The position numbers and the translations under genes are program-made. Shown piece after piece: positions 19,871 to 29,245 of a stretch of 64,000 bases of DNA (position 1 is its first letter; every line of letters starts with the position of its first letter). Under the pieces are notes generated by a model that was not told the DNA's origin, ran no database searches, and saw only the letters and a list, made by a program, of their open reading frames with translations. The stretch is from Leucothrix arctica (GTDB lineage: Bacteria > Pseudomonadota > Gammaproteobacteria > Thiotrichales > Thiotrichaceae), in assembly GCF_003172895.1 (NCBI RefSeq), contig NZ_QGKL01000035.1, forward strand, positions 210,328 through 274,327, read 5' to 3'.

Positions 19871-20395
19871 TTATGATTTTTTGTTGGAGTCTGTCGCTTT
19901 TGCGATTTTATCTTTTGCAGAGTCAACTAACTCGCCTGCATCTTCTTTTAGGTCGCTAAACTTCTCTTTAGCATCCTTAGTAAATTCGCCACTCTTGATA
20001 TCATCAACCACATCACTGGCTTTTTCTTTCAGATCATCAAATTTCTCTTGAGTGTCTTTACCAAGGTCGCTGCTTTTGAATTCATCGTACTTTTCGCCAG
20101 CTTTCTCTTTAATTTCGCCGGCAGTTTCTACTGCTTCGTCTTTAAAGTCGCCAAGGTTGTCAGCCGCTCGGTCAGTTAAGTCTTCGCTAGCCGCTGCTGT
20201 TTCAGCGTCTGTAGCAGTACTTTTACCAAGGAATGAATATAACGGACAAAAGCTCAGTACACCCGAAGCAATTAACACTATTCCGATCAGTGATATCAGG
20301 AAGCCTGCACCAAAAAAACCGATAAGTAGTAGTGCAATACCTGCACCAATACGGATGTTCTTATCTTTTCTACCTACGTTACGTGCCAGTTGCAT
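19871..20395 (-). CDS. DUF2892 membrane protein with an apolipoprotein-like helical tail
   Basis: Residues about 1-60 match DUF2892 (YgaP-type transmembrane module): MQLARNVGRKDKNIRIGAG, one or two hydrophobic helices, and FCPLYSFLGK at the end. Residues about 65-174 are wholly different: a highly charged run rich in K, E, D, A, with repeated units such as EKFDDLKEKASDVVDDIKSG and EKFSDLKEDAGELVDSAKDK. These look like 11-residue amphipathic helical repeats of LEA/apolipoprotein type. The protein would be an inner-membrane anchor with a long surface helix. Function unknown; envelope stress protection is a guess. It stands alone. Confidence 0.7.
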   Translation of the reverse strand: MQLARNVGRKDKNIRIGAGIALLLIGFFGAGFLISLIGIVLIASGVLSFCPLYSFLGKSTATDAETAAASEDLTDRAADNLGDFKDEAVETAGEIKEKAGEKYDEFKSSDLGKDTQEKFDDLKEKASDVVDDIKSGEFTKDAKEKFSDLKEDAGELVDSAKDKIAKATDSNKKS

Positions 20396-20525
20396 GAGAC
20401 ATACTCCATTAAATGTGGGGAAAGGGTAACTACTTATACTATTGATCTTTTACATAAGAAATTCAAGCGCATACTTACTATTATTCACGCTTATGAATGA
20501 CAATTAATGTAGGCGTTTTATGCAC

Positions 20526-22328
20526 TTATTTGCACAATAAACCCGTTAACAGTGCCTCGTCATTTAGCCACTTCATACTGTCAGCATGTTTATCAATAAA
20601 TGGGTTTCGAATACCGTGGTTCTTAAAAACCCATTCGTTATAAGCCACTTCCCATTTTGACGGCACATCGGTCTTTGCCCAGTGGACTAGCGTCTTAACA
20701 TGCTCAAGATATAGCTCGTCTATTTCATAAACGAGTAACATATACAAAATAGCGCGTGCAATGTCGCCTTGTGAACGTTTTGGAACGACCCACTCTTCAT
20801 CCGCATCCGTGCCGGTACTGGCGTAAGCATCGGGGTTTAGGTGAATATGTTCTGGGCGAACGATTTCATCACCATGAAAATCAAACTGAAAACTTGAACG
20901 ACGGGAGTTTAGCTTTCGGTCAGCAGGTACCCAGTTAAAGGGGTTAGTCTCCGCACCAAACCGAACATTGCGCGGTATGCGTTTGCGAATCATGTATTCT
21001 TGTAAAAAAGAACGAGGTACAATATGTTCAATAGTATGGCGCTTCTTTTGCACTAAAGTATCGACTGGGATAGAACCGTAAACAGACTTTACCCAGCCAA
21101 AATCATCATCAAAAAAGAAAGACCAAAACTGCTTCCACTTATCTTTTGATTTCAACTGACGGTAACTATTTCGAGACTCGTACACGCCACCAGCCGTTTC
21201 GATAAAAGCTAAACGTTCGCACTCGGTTGCTGCACCTTGTTTGGTCCAAATTTGCTTAGGCTTTTTCTTAACAACTGCTTTTTTCTTAGGCTCGGGAGCC
21301 GTACAAGGAATAATCTCGATACATACTAAACCGTGGTCAGACTGCAACTTGTTATCAATGCTGTCGCCGCGAATATGATGGTTAAAGACCTCATAATCAC
21401 AGACTTCACCAATCGCATCTTTGTTGCGAGGGTTAAGCGCGTTAGATACTAGAATATGATCTAGAACATTCGGGTTACCCTGGTGCAAATGTGTGTATGG
21501 GCGCGCCTTAGAGCGAGCACTAGGCGCTAACGAAAAGCTGTCAAACAAGCGGCAGTCATGCAACGCACGCTTACTTTCCTCAGGCCAATCGTCATAGTCC
21601 ACGCCGCCAATGTCATAAGCCTTTTGACGCTGTGTAAGAATATCGAGTGGTGACGAATGTTCATCATCGTTTAAGTCACCCATGACCACGATCTTATTAC
21701 AAACTTCGGATTGCGCCATCGCGTCATGATAGAGCAGCGTCGCTTCTAGACCCCGTTGAATCATAGACAGGGCATCACCCCGTGCGCGACGCAGGAGGGT
21801 GTCTTTATAGCGCGCTTCCCAAGGTGTGGAGTCAGGGTAGGTGAGCTCCTTATCCATGACTGCACGTTTTGACTTGAGGTGGACAACATAAACGACCACA
21901 TCACCAATATCTGGCGTATCAATCACCGCTCGCACTGGCAGGCGGCTAAACTTAAACGCATCATCGATAGGAAGTACGTCGCTCGCATCAGCATTTTGAT
22001 CAACCGTAGCGGTAGACTTGATAGGGAAGCGAGAAGCCAATGCAACAACAGGACTCGTCAGTACCGCACTGTCATCGTCTAAAGCCTTTGGTGAGTCTAC
22101 TGTGACAAAGTAAGGGTAACCGAGTCCGTTAACTAAGGTTTCTAGTACTTTAGGGCTGAACACTTCTTGAAAGCCGACGATGTCAGCGTCCATTTCTTTT
22201 AATTGATCGCTAACCCATTGTTGTTTTTTTTTCCATTCGCGTGACTGGTAGGTGTTTCTATCTTCACGCTCGTACCAATATAAACCGTGCTCGGAAAATT
22301 GGTATAAATTAATGGTGGCAAGTTTCAT
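20526..22328 (-). CDS. Fusion of an EEP-family phosphohydrolase/nuclease and an EndA-like endonuclease I
   Basis: Two nuclease domains are joined in 600 residues. Residues about 1-340 are endonuclease/exonuclease/phosphatase-like: N-terminal MKLATINLYQF, VGFQEVF (E54), GDLNDDE (D217, N219 region), LDHILVSN and SDHGL (D331, H332). A lysine-rich linker (about 346-360) follows. Residues about 365-600 match endonuclease I (EndA): IEHIVPRSF (434-441), TNPFNWVPADRKLNSRRSSF, RSQGDIARAILYM (518-530) and RNPFIDKH (574-581), in the same order as in E. coli EndA. No signal peptide is present, so unlike EndA it should stay cytoplasmic unless exported another way. Catalytic residues of both domains look intact. 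It is a single gene. I know no characterised protein of this architecture. Confidence 0.78.
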   Translation of the reverse strand: MKLATINLYQFSEHGLYWYEREDRNTYQSREWKKKQQWVSDQLKEMDADIVGFQEVFSPKVLETLVNGLGYPYFVTVDSPKALDDDSAVLTSPVVALASRFPIKSTATVDQNADASDVLPIDDAFKFSRLPVRAVIDTPDIGDVVVYVVHLKSKRAVMDKELTYPDSTPWEARYKDTLLRRARGDALSMIQRGLEATLLYHDAMAQSEVCNKIVVMGDLNDDEHSSPLDILTQRQKAYDIGGVDYDDWPEESKRALHDCRLFDSFSLAPSARSKARPYTHLHQGNPNVLDHILVSNALNPRNKDAIGEVCDYEVFNHHIRGDSIDNKLQSDHGLVCIEIIPCTAPEPKKKAVVKKKPKQIWTKQGAATECERLAFIETAGGVYESRNSYRQLKSKDKWKQFWSFFFDDDFGWVKSVYGSIPVDTLVQKKRHTIEHIVPRSFLQEYMIRKRIPRNVRFGAETNPFNWVPADRKLNSRRSSFQFDFHGDEIVRPEHIHLNPDAYASTGTDADEEWVVPKRSQGDIARAILYMLLVYEIDELYLEHVKTLVHWAKTDVPSKWEVAYNEWVFKNHGIRNPFIDKHADSMKWLNDEALLTGLLCK

Positions 22329-22425
22329 TTAGCGTCAAATCCCTTATATTACTTTTCTCAAAAAAGTTGCGACTTGTTAACGATGATGTTATCAACGGCA
22401 CACGTTTATTTTTGATGAGTTAGTA

Positions 22426-22761
22426 ATGTTTAAAACATATGCAATTCTTGTAGTCGCCATTCTTGCTGAAATTATCGCGGCTAATGCTTTGAAGTCGTCG
22501 AATCAGTTTACGCGTGTCTGGCCAACAGTCCTATCGCTCAGTTGTTATTGTGTTTCATTGTTCTTGTTAACGCTAGTTTTGAAAAAAATGTCACTAGGCA
22601 TAACTTATGCGATTTGGTCAGGAATGGGTATTGTATTTGTGGCGATCATCGGTGTGCTTTGGCACAAAGAAGCATTAGATATGCCTGCTGTTTTAGGGAT
22701 GTTACTGATAATAGCGGGTGTTATGGTGATCAATTTATTTTCAAAGGTGGTTGGCAGCTAA
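22426..22761 (+). CDS. Small multidrug resistance (SMR) family transporter
   Basis: The 111-residue protein has four hydrophobic helices and the SMR core: ILAEIIAANALKSSNQFTR with the membrane glutamate (E15) that couples protons to substrate, then FTRVWPTV, CYCVSLFLLTLVL, and AIWSGMGIVFVAIIG. SMR transporters work as dual-topology dimers in the inner membrane and export cationic compounds. The usual GT or GTS after the AE motif is AAN here, so the substrate may differ (EmrE-like or a polyamine/other type). Its 3' end overlaps the convergent GGDEF/EAL gene by 21 bases. Confidence 0.88.
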   Translation: MFKTYAILVVAILAEIIAANALKSSNQFTRVWPTVLSLSCYCVSLFLLTLVLKKMSLGITYAIWSGMGIVFVAIIGVLWHKEALDMPAVLGMLLIIAGVMVINLFSKVVGS

Positions 22762-25230
22762 CAGTGGTCGTGACTCTTGATGATCATCATCACCTTTTTG
22801 CTTGATCAGGTAAGTCTCAAACACTTCTGCTGAAACAGGCTTTGAGTAAAAGTACCCTTGTGCAAAGTCACAGCCACCGTCAGAGAGTAGCCACGCTTGC
22901 TCCTGCGTTTCTATACCTTCTGCAATAACCTGCATATCAAAAATGTGAGCGATCTTGATAATCTCTAAGCAAAGCGCCAAGTTCTTATCATTTCCAACAA
23001 TATTAGATACAAAACTACGATCAATTTTTAAGTAATTACTTTTTAGGTTTTTCAAGTAAGCCAGGGATGAGTAACCCGTACCGAAGTCATCTAGCGCCAA
23101 TTGAACGCCACCATTTCTGAATGCATCTAACTTAGCACGCACTTTGCCGTCCAAATCAAGCATCAGATTTTCAGTGATTTCTACGACTAAAGACGTGTAG
23201 TCAACACCCAAAGTGTCCATGTATGCATACCAATCATTGACGATGCAGTCATTATGGTAATACTGGATGGGGGATGTATTAACACTCAGTTGGAAGTTTG
23301 GCTCATACTTTTGTTGCCACTCAGCAAGCTGTTTAGTACCTTTCTGAAATACCCAATTACCAATGTCAACGATCAAGCCGGTCTCTTCAGATAGCGGAAT
23401 AACTTCGTCAGCACCCACTATGCCTCGTGTCGGGTGATTCCAACGGAGAAGGGCTTCAGCCTTAACAATTTTGCCTGACTCAAAGTCAATAATAGGTTGG
23501 TAGTACACCTCAAACTGTTCTTCTTTATAAGCTTCACGCAACTCATTAATTGAGCGCATTCTATTTTTAGCAACGGTACGCATGTCTTGCGAAAAGTAGT
23601 TGTAACGATTACGTCCATTTTCTTTGGAAGCGTACATTGCTTGGTCAGCATTCATGATGAGAGTATCAATGTCCGCGGCATCTTCTGGATAATGCGTGAT
23701 GCCGATACTGGCAGAAACGTGGAAGGTTTCAATGCCAATAACAAACGGTCTAGCAAGCTCCGACAACACATTGTCAGCAATATCTGCGATTATGTCTTTT
23801 CCTTTAGCATCCTCAAGCACAACGGTAAATTCATCACCCCCTAAGCGGGCTGCAATGCCGTGACCTTTTACACAGGCGTTTAAGCGTTTGGCAGCTTCCT
23901 TAAGTAAGGAGTCTCCAAATTGATGACCGTGGGTATCATTAATGGTTTTAAAATTATCAAGGTCTAGTAGCATAAGCACGATAGGGCCTATGTTCTTACG
24001 TTTATACCGTTGAATGGACTTGCTAAGCTCAGATTGAAATAAGCGCCGGTTAGGTAAGCCAGTCAGCAGGTCAATATTCGCTTGTCTCCAAATCAGCGCC
24101 TCAGCATCTTTATGTGAAGTGATGTCGGTTTGTGTACCAACTACTCGAGCTGCTAAACCTAATTCATTTCTACTAATCACCATGCCGCGAGACAGCGTCC
24201 AGACCCAACGGCCATCTTTGTGTTTAACGCGATGCTCCATGGAAAAAAAGTCAGTATCGCCTTTTAGGTGCTTAAGCATCGTCGCAGAGCAGGACGGTCT
24301 GTCTTTAGGATGAAGTACTTCTGTTGTCCACTTATCCATTGTGGTGATGAACTCACCTTCCTCGTAGCCCAGCGCGTTTAAAAACTGTTTAGAGAAATAA
24401 ATATCATCACTCACAGGGTTCCAATCCCACACGCCATCACCTGAACCCTCAAGCGCGAACTTCCAGCGAGCTTCACTGGCAGAGAGTCCTTTTTGTACTT
24501 CTTTCTGAGCACTCTCAACCGCTTCTTGATAATTATTTATATCAAACAATAAGCGGTTAAAAGTCTTCGTTAAGTCACCAATCTCATCATCACTGTGTAT
24601 TCTTTGCATATATTTCAGTGGGTTCTTTGGGTCAGCCAATAGGTTTTGAATATTACCTTTAAGATTTTGAATAGGGCGTAGCACTATCCAATATAAACCG
24701 GCTGTTGTGGTAACAGTCACAAATAGGCAAATCAGAGCGATAAGGCCTAATATATTAATAATGTGCTGTAACAGTTCTTCTTTAAAACTACTAATGTCTG
24801 TCCGTAAAACAAGCCAGTAAGGGTCATTGCCAGACATGATTTGTTTGGTTGTTTCTAGTCGTGTGTGATCTTTAGAAATCGAAGGAGCAGGAGACTTAAG
24901 TTTGATATTAGATGTGTTTACTGTCTCTCCAAACTTAATCGGGCAGTCAGTCATATTACAGACGGCATAACCCTTCACCAGCTCATGATGGCCTAGCAGA
25001 CGGCTGTAAATTTCTGGGTCAGATACCTTGTTTTCATACTGCAGCGATGACTCTAGCGTAGAAATAAGAATACTCGCATGACTCTCAGCCATCATCTCTT
25101 TATGATGCTTTTCAGTGAATAGTGAAGGCACTAAAATAATTATTTCAACAAGGACAATGCTCAGCATTACCGTACTGGCAATCTTGAGATTGAGTCTTGA
25201 TGAAAGTACTTTCTTAATTATTGAAGTCAT
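22741..25230 (-). CDS. Membrane HAMP-PAS-GGDEF-EAL cyclic-di-GMP protein
   Basis: The 829-residue protein has a transmembrane helix at about residues 17-37, a periplasmic sensor (about 38-150), a second helix (about 158-185), HAMP (VLRPIQNLKGNIQ onward), a PAS domain of WKFALEGSGDGVWDWNP type (about 255-370), GGDEF (about 395-555) and EAL (about 565-820). The diguanylate cyclase motif is intact (ARLGGDEF), but the RxxD inhibitory site before it is missing. The EAL domain looks active: AEALLRW, TENLMLD, LDDFGTGYSSL, EGIE and QGYFYSKP. It could both make and break c-di-GMP. It stands alone, divergent from recC by about 160 bases. Confidence 0.93.
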   Translation of the reverse strand: MTSIIKKVLSSRLNLKIASTVMLSIVLVEIIILVPSLFTEKHHKEMMAESHASILISTLESSLQYENKVSDPEIYSRLLGHHELVKGYAVCNMTDCPIKFGETVNTSNIKLKSPAPSISKDHTRLETTKQIMSGNDPYWLVLRTDISSFKEELLQHIINILGLIALICLFVTVTTTAGLYWIVLRPIQNLKGNIQNLLADPKNPLKYMQRIHSDDEIGDLTKTFNRLLFDINNYQEAVESAQKEVQKGLSASEARWKFALEGSGDGVWDWNPVSDDIYFSKQFLNALGYEEGEFITTMDKWTTEVLHPKDRPSCSATMLKHLKGDTDFFSMEHRVKHKDGRWVWTLSRGMVISRNELGLAARVVGTQTDITSHKDAEALIWRQANIDLLTGLPNRRLFQSELSKSIQRYKRKNIGPIVLMLLDLDNFKTINDTHGHQFGDSLLKEAAKRLNACVKGHGIAARLGGDEFTVVLEDAKGKDIIADIADNVLSELARPFVIGIETFHVSASIGITHYPEDAADIDTLIMNADQAMYASKENGRNRYNYFSQDMRTVAKNRMRSINELREAYKEEQFEVYYQPIIDFESGKIVKAEALLRWNHPTRGIVGADEVIPLSEETGLIVDIGNWVFQKGTKQLAEWQQKYEPNFQLSVNTSPIQYYHNDCIVNDWYAYMDTLGVDYTSLVVEITENLMLDLDGKVRAKLDAFRNGGVQLALDDFGTGYSSLAYLKNLKSNYLKIDRSFVSNIVGNDKNLALCLEIIKIAHIFDMQVIAEGIETQEQAWLLSDGGCDFAQGYFYSKPVSAEVFETYLIKQKGDDDHQESRPLLAANHL

Positions 25231-25391
25231 AAAATGGATGCGTTTTTAGTGACGTATAATACCGAGTTTACGTGCGAAGATTTACTCCCAGCTTAACCGC
25301 CGATGAGTGGTAATTATTAACTGCATTAAGGTGTTAATAATCATACAATCGACCTGCTTCTACATTAAACGTCTACTACTGAGAGCTCATT

Positions 25392-28300
25392 ATGTTCGTC
25401 TTGCATACTTCAAACCGTGCTGAAAACTTGTTAGAACACCTGACGAAGATATTGGAGACACCTCAGCCATCCGTTTTTTCTAAAGAAGTTTTTTTGATTC
25501 AAAGTCAGGGCATGGAGCGTTGGTTGTCGCAGCAATTGGCAGAGCGTTCACAGTTATGGGCTAACTTTGAATATCTGTTTCCAGCACGTTTCTTTAATGA
25601 AATGACCAATAAGCTTGGTTTGAGCTTGCAGCAACAAGCCTTTGGTCGTGAAAATATGCTGTGGCAGTTTGAATCGATCTTACGCACTATTGACGCTGAT
25701 GTTTATAAGCCAATCAACCAATATTTAACAGGTGTTTCGGTTGAACGCAAGCGTTATCAGTTAGCTCAACAATTAGCCTATCTGTATGATCAATATCAAT
25801 TTATGCGTCCTGATTGGCTCGCTACGTGGGAAAAAAACGAGAAAGTTGAGTTACAAAATCCGAGTGACATAACCGACAGAACTCAGCTCTGGCAAGCTGA
25901 ACTGTGGCGCGAACTCATTGGTAGGCAAGATGGCGAAGGCATTTCTCACCACGGTGAGCGTTGGAAGGATGCAATCACAGAGCTAGAAACTCGCCGTCGA
26001 GGAGACCTAGAAAAGATACTTCCAGCCCGTATTTCGGTACTAGGAATCAACACATTATCGCCAATGTACCTCGCTTATTTGCAAGCATTGTCAAAACATA
26101 TACAAGTTCACTTCTACCTTCTAAACCCTTGTGAAGCGTTTTGGGCGGAAAGTAACACAGCAGTGAAACACCAATTACGCTTACAATCTATACAAGCGGG
26201 TCAAATACACGGGGTTGATGAAGCACCGATCAATCCTTTACTTGGAATGCTCGGGCAGCAAGGTCGAGACTTTCAAGTGTTGTTGTTGGAGCAAGAAGCC
26301 AATGAAATAGAGATTACCTCGTTTGATGCGGTCAAATCCACGGGTGAGCCTAGCCTACTTGAGCAACTGCAAAACGACATCTTGTTTAATGAAGCTGGCG
26401 ATACCAGTTTTCAGTTACAAGATGATGATTACAGTCTTTCGATACATGCCTGCCACTCGCGCTTACGTGAAGTAGAAGTCCTTAAAGATCAGTTGCTGGC
26501 AAGCTTTGACAAACATCCTGATCTCGACTTGCGAAATGTAGTGGTCATGGCACCTGACATTCAAACCTACTTACCCTACATAGATGCGACTTTTGACGAC
26601 ATTCCTTATGCGGTGGCTGACCGAAGCTTGCGACAGAGCAACTTATTGCTCGATATATTGTTGCGCTTTTTTGACCTCAGCCAAAGCCGTATGTTGTGGA
26701 ACGAAGTCCTCGCGGTATTAGAAGAGCCTGCGGTACGAGAGCAGTTTGGACTGTTCGACGACGATATTCTTATGGTCAGACACTGGGTTGAAGAAACCCG
26801 CATACGTTGGGGTGAGTCAGCGGAGCATCGTAAAGACATTGGTGTGGGTGAGTTTAGCGAAAACAGTTGGCAAGCAGGCTTGGAGCGTTTGCTCATGGGT
26901 TACGCCGTACCGAGTGACGCAGAGTTTTGTGATGACATACTACCGTATAGCGACATTGAAGGCTCACAGGCGCAAGCTTTAGGTGGTTTTTACAGCTACT
27001 TTAAACTGCTAAAAACAGCGCGTGCTGAGTTATCTAAAGACCGCACCTTAAAAGAGTGGGTTGAAAAGCTCATAGGGTTTGCTGAGCAATTAATACTGCA
27101 AGACTCTGAAACCGAGTCACAGTGGGGACAGTTGCGAGAAATGTTTGAGCAACTGACTGAAGTTGCCGAAGAACACACAGAAACACTGACCCTACAAGTG
27201 CTTATCGACTACCTAGAGTCCACGGCCAGCGAGTCTAAAACAGCCACAGGTTTCATGCGTGGCCAGCTGACTTTCTGCTCCATGTTACCGATGCGAGCGA
27301 TTCCGTTTAGCGTGATTGGTTTGTTGGGCATGAATGAAGGTGAGTTCCCTAATATAGATGGCCGAGCAGCGTTTGACTTGATGGACAGCGAGTTCCGTCG
27401 TGGTGACCGTTCTCGTCGTGCGGATGAGCGTTATCAATTCCTTGAAACCTTGGTGTCGTCACGCAAGCAAATACTTATTAGTTACATCGGGCAATCGATT
27501 AAAACCAATGATGAAATACCACCGTCGGTTGTGGTGTCTGAGTTGCTTGATGTGTTGGACCATTATTATCAAATAGCGCCTGAAACAGTGGTGACTAAAC
27601 ACCCGCTGCAAGCATTTAGTCCACGCTACTTTGTGCCGCAAGATGACCCGCGTGTGAAGCTGTTTAGTTACTCTAAAACGGCTGCTGATGTAGCCATGCG
27701 CCTACAATCCAACACTAAACCTGACACCGAATTCTGGTGGAAAGGTGAGCTACAAAACCGCGAACCGCTTGAGCTTGCAGCTGACAGTAAAATGGTGATC
27801 GACCTTCAAGATCTGTTCCGTTTTTATAATCACCCGCAGCGTTACTTTGTTGAAAAGCACTTACAACTTCGCATTCAACGACCTGAAGAATTAGCAGGGA
27901 CGAGTGAGTCGTTTGAACTGGATAACTTAGAAAAGTTCTTTGTGAATCAGGAATGGCTAGCGCGACACTTGAGTGAGGATGGCGAGGCGGTTGGTCATGC
28001 CTTTTTGAAGCGACTACGTGCCGAAGGGCGCTGGCCTCATGGAGTCTTGGGTGACCAGCTTTTTGACAATATGTCAGGTGAGCTTTCAGGCTTTGTTGAG
28101 AAGCTACGCGAGCTAAACATTGGTAACAAGCACGAACCAACCTTAGTTGATTTTACCTTGGGTGACTACCGACTGAAAGGCGCGTTGAGTAATGTTTATG
28201 ATAATGGCAACCTGCTATATCGTTATGCGCGCTGTAAGCCTAAAGATAATATGACTGCATGGCTTAATCATCTGATTGGCCTGAATGCGCCAGAGGTTGA

Positions 28301-28670
28301 GGCTAACACCACTTACATGATGCACATGGATGGTTACTGGAAGTTTGATGAAGTGGCTGACAGTGAGAGTCGGTTACTGGCGCTGCTAGATGCTTACAAA
28401 ACTGCGCAATCTGGTTTGAGTCCATTGTTATTAGAGCCAGCTTTTGCTTGGGTGACGCGAGAGCTAAATGCCAAATCACGCTCCAAGAAGACACCTCAAG
28501 ACGAAGCATTGGCAACACTTGAAACTACTTATGGACAGGATAGTTATTGGCAGCTTTTATATCGTGGTGGTGATGTGAGTGAACTGCTCGAAGCTGAGGC
28601 GTTTAAGCATCTAACAGAGAGCTTGGTAAAGCCTTTGCTGACTTCGCGCAGTGGTATTAACGACACGTAA
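25392..28670 (+). CDS. recC: Exodeoxyribonuclease V gamma subunit RecC
   Basis: The 1,092-residue protein begins MFVLHTSNRAENLLEHL and includes VFLIQSQGMERWLSQQLAE and FPARFFNEM, classic RecC N-terminal blocks. MRAIPFSVIGLLGMNEGEFP and the long C-terminal domain (GDYRLKGAL) match the inactive-nuclease half of RecC, which holds the Chi-scanning site in RecBCD. Length is near normal. No recB or recD follows: the next gene is on the other strand after a strong bidirectional terminator. RecB and RecD are therefore either elsewhere in the genome or absent. Confidence 0.95.
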   Translation: MFVLHTSNRAENLLEHLTKILETPQPSVFSKEVFLIQSQGMERWLSQQLAERSQLWANFEYLFPARFFNEMTNKLGLSLQQQAFGRENMLWQFESILRTIDADVYKPINQYLTGVSVERKRYQLAQQLAYLYDQYQFMRPDWLATWEKNEKVELQNPSDITDRTQLWQAELWRELIGRQDGEGISHHGERWKDAITELETRRRGDLEKILPARISVLGINTLSPMYLAYLQALSKHIQVHFYLLNPCEAFWAESNTAVKHQLRLQSIQAGQIHGVDEAPINPLLGMLGQQGRDFQVLLLEQEANEIEITSFDAVKSTGEPSLLEQLQNDILFNEAGDTSFQLQDDDYSLSIHACHSRLREVEVLKDQLLASFDKHPDLDLRNVVVMAPDIQTYLPYIDATFDDIPYAVADRSLRQSNLLLDILLRFFDLSQSRMLWNEVLAVLEEPAVREQFGLFDDDILMVRHWVEETRIRWGESAEHRKDIGVGEFSENSWQAGLERLLMGYAVPSDAEFCDDILPYSDIEGSQAQALGGFYSYFKLLKTARAELSKDRTLKEWVEKLIGFAEQLILQDSETESQWGQLREMFEQLTEVAEEHTETLTLQVLIDYLESTASESKTATGFMRGQLTFCSMLPMRAIPFSVIGLLGMNEGEFPNIDGRAAFDLMDSEFRRGDRSRRADERYQFLETLVSSRKQILISYIGQSIKTNDEIPPSVVVSELLDVLDHYYQIAPETVVTKHPLQAFSPRYFVPQDDPRVKLFSYSKTAADVAMRLQSNTKPDTEFWWKGELQNREPLELAADSKMVIDLQDLFRFYNHPQRYFVEKHLQLRIQRPEELAGTSESFELDNLEKFFVNQEWLARHLSEDGEAVGHAFLKRLRAEGRWPHGVLGDQLFDNMSGELSGFVEKLRELNIGNKHEPTLVDFTLGDYRLKGALSNVYDNGNLLYRYARCKPKDNMTAWLNHLIGLNAPEVEANTTYMMHMDGYWKFDEVADSESRLLALLDAYKTAQSGLSPLLLEPAFAWVTRELNAKSRSKKTPQDEALATLETTYGQDSYWQLLYRGGDVSELLEAEAFKHLTESLVKPLLTSRSGINDT

Positions 28671-28671
28671 A

Positions 28672-28704
28672 TAAAAAAGGCGGCCAATCGAGCCGCCTTT
28701 TTAA
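28672..28704. terminator. Bidirectional terminator between recC and the porin-like gene
   Basis: AAAGGCGGC (28676-28684) pairs perfectly with GCCGCCTTT (28692-28700), flanked by an A-tract and a T-tract. Confidence 0.92.
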
Positions 28705-28723
28705 ATATAGCTACTTCCTTTAC

Positions 28724-29245
28724 TTAGAAGCGATAACCTACAGAGCCATTTACAAGGTTGATGTTTTCATTGCTACCATCAAGTTCGTACTGCTTTGCCT
28801 CTAAGCGCATTTGTAAGCGTGGAGTTGGGTTGTACTCAACGCCCGCGCCGTAAACTAGGTCAGTATTCGCTGCATAAGTGTAACCAAACTCCTCAGCTTC
28901 CCAGTCCCAATAGCCTAAACGGCCAAATAGCGACACTTTTGGTGTGATTGGAAGGAATCCTAAAACAGATGCTTCAACGCCATATACATCTCGAGAGATA
29001 CCTCCTTCCTCAATGCCAGTTACCGAGACTAAGCCAATTTCTGCTGCAAAGTAATTGTTCAGCTGTTGCCCCAAGTAGGCGATAATCGCGCCATCTTTAA
29101 CGTCTGGGTAAATAGCTTGGTCATTAACTTCATAATCGGCTGAGCCATAGCTTATGCCGCCATATAGACCGTTTTGAGGGGCCGCAGAAGCAGCGCTAGC
29201 AATTAATGACAAACCTAATGCTGCAATGGCTAGTGTTGATTTCAT
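28724..29245 (-). CDS. Small outer-membrane beta-barrel protein
   Basis: The 173-residue precursor has a clean signal peptide (MKSTLAIAALGLSLIASAASA, cut before APQ). The mature protein alternates polar and aromatic residues with GLYGGISYGSADYE at the start, LGQQLNNYFAAEIGL, SLFGRLGYWDWEAEE, GAGVEYNPTPRLQMRLEAKQYE, and ends NGSVGYRF with a C-terminal phenylalanine, the signature for BAM-dependent insertion. This is the OmpA-like/OprF N-terminal 8-strand barrel type (OmpW/OMP_b-brl). No OmpA periplasmic domain follows. Role unknown. An intergenic gap of about 370 bases precedes it. Confidence 0.82.
   Translation of the reverse strand: MKSTLAIAALGLSLIASAASAAPQNGLYGGISYGSADYEVNDQAIYPDVKDGAIIAYLGQQLNNYFAAEIGLVSVTGIEEGGISRDVYGVEASVLGFLPITPKVSLFGRLGYWDWEAEEFGYTYAANTDLVYGAGVEYNPTPRLQMRLEAKQYELDGSNENINLVNGSVGYRF

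Noticed and set aside
27715..28140. A 141-residue antisense open frame within recC
   Set aside because: It overlaps a conserved part of recC completely and encodes a histidine- and serine-rich composition typical of a shadow frame.
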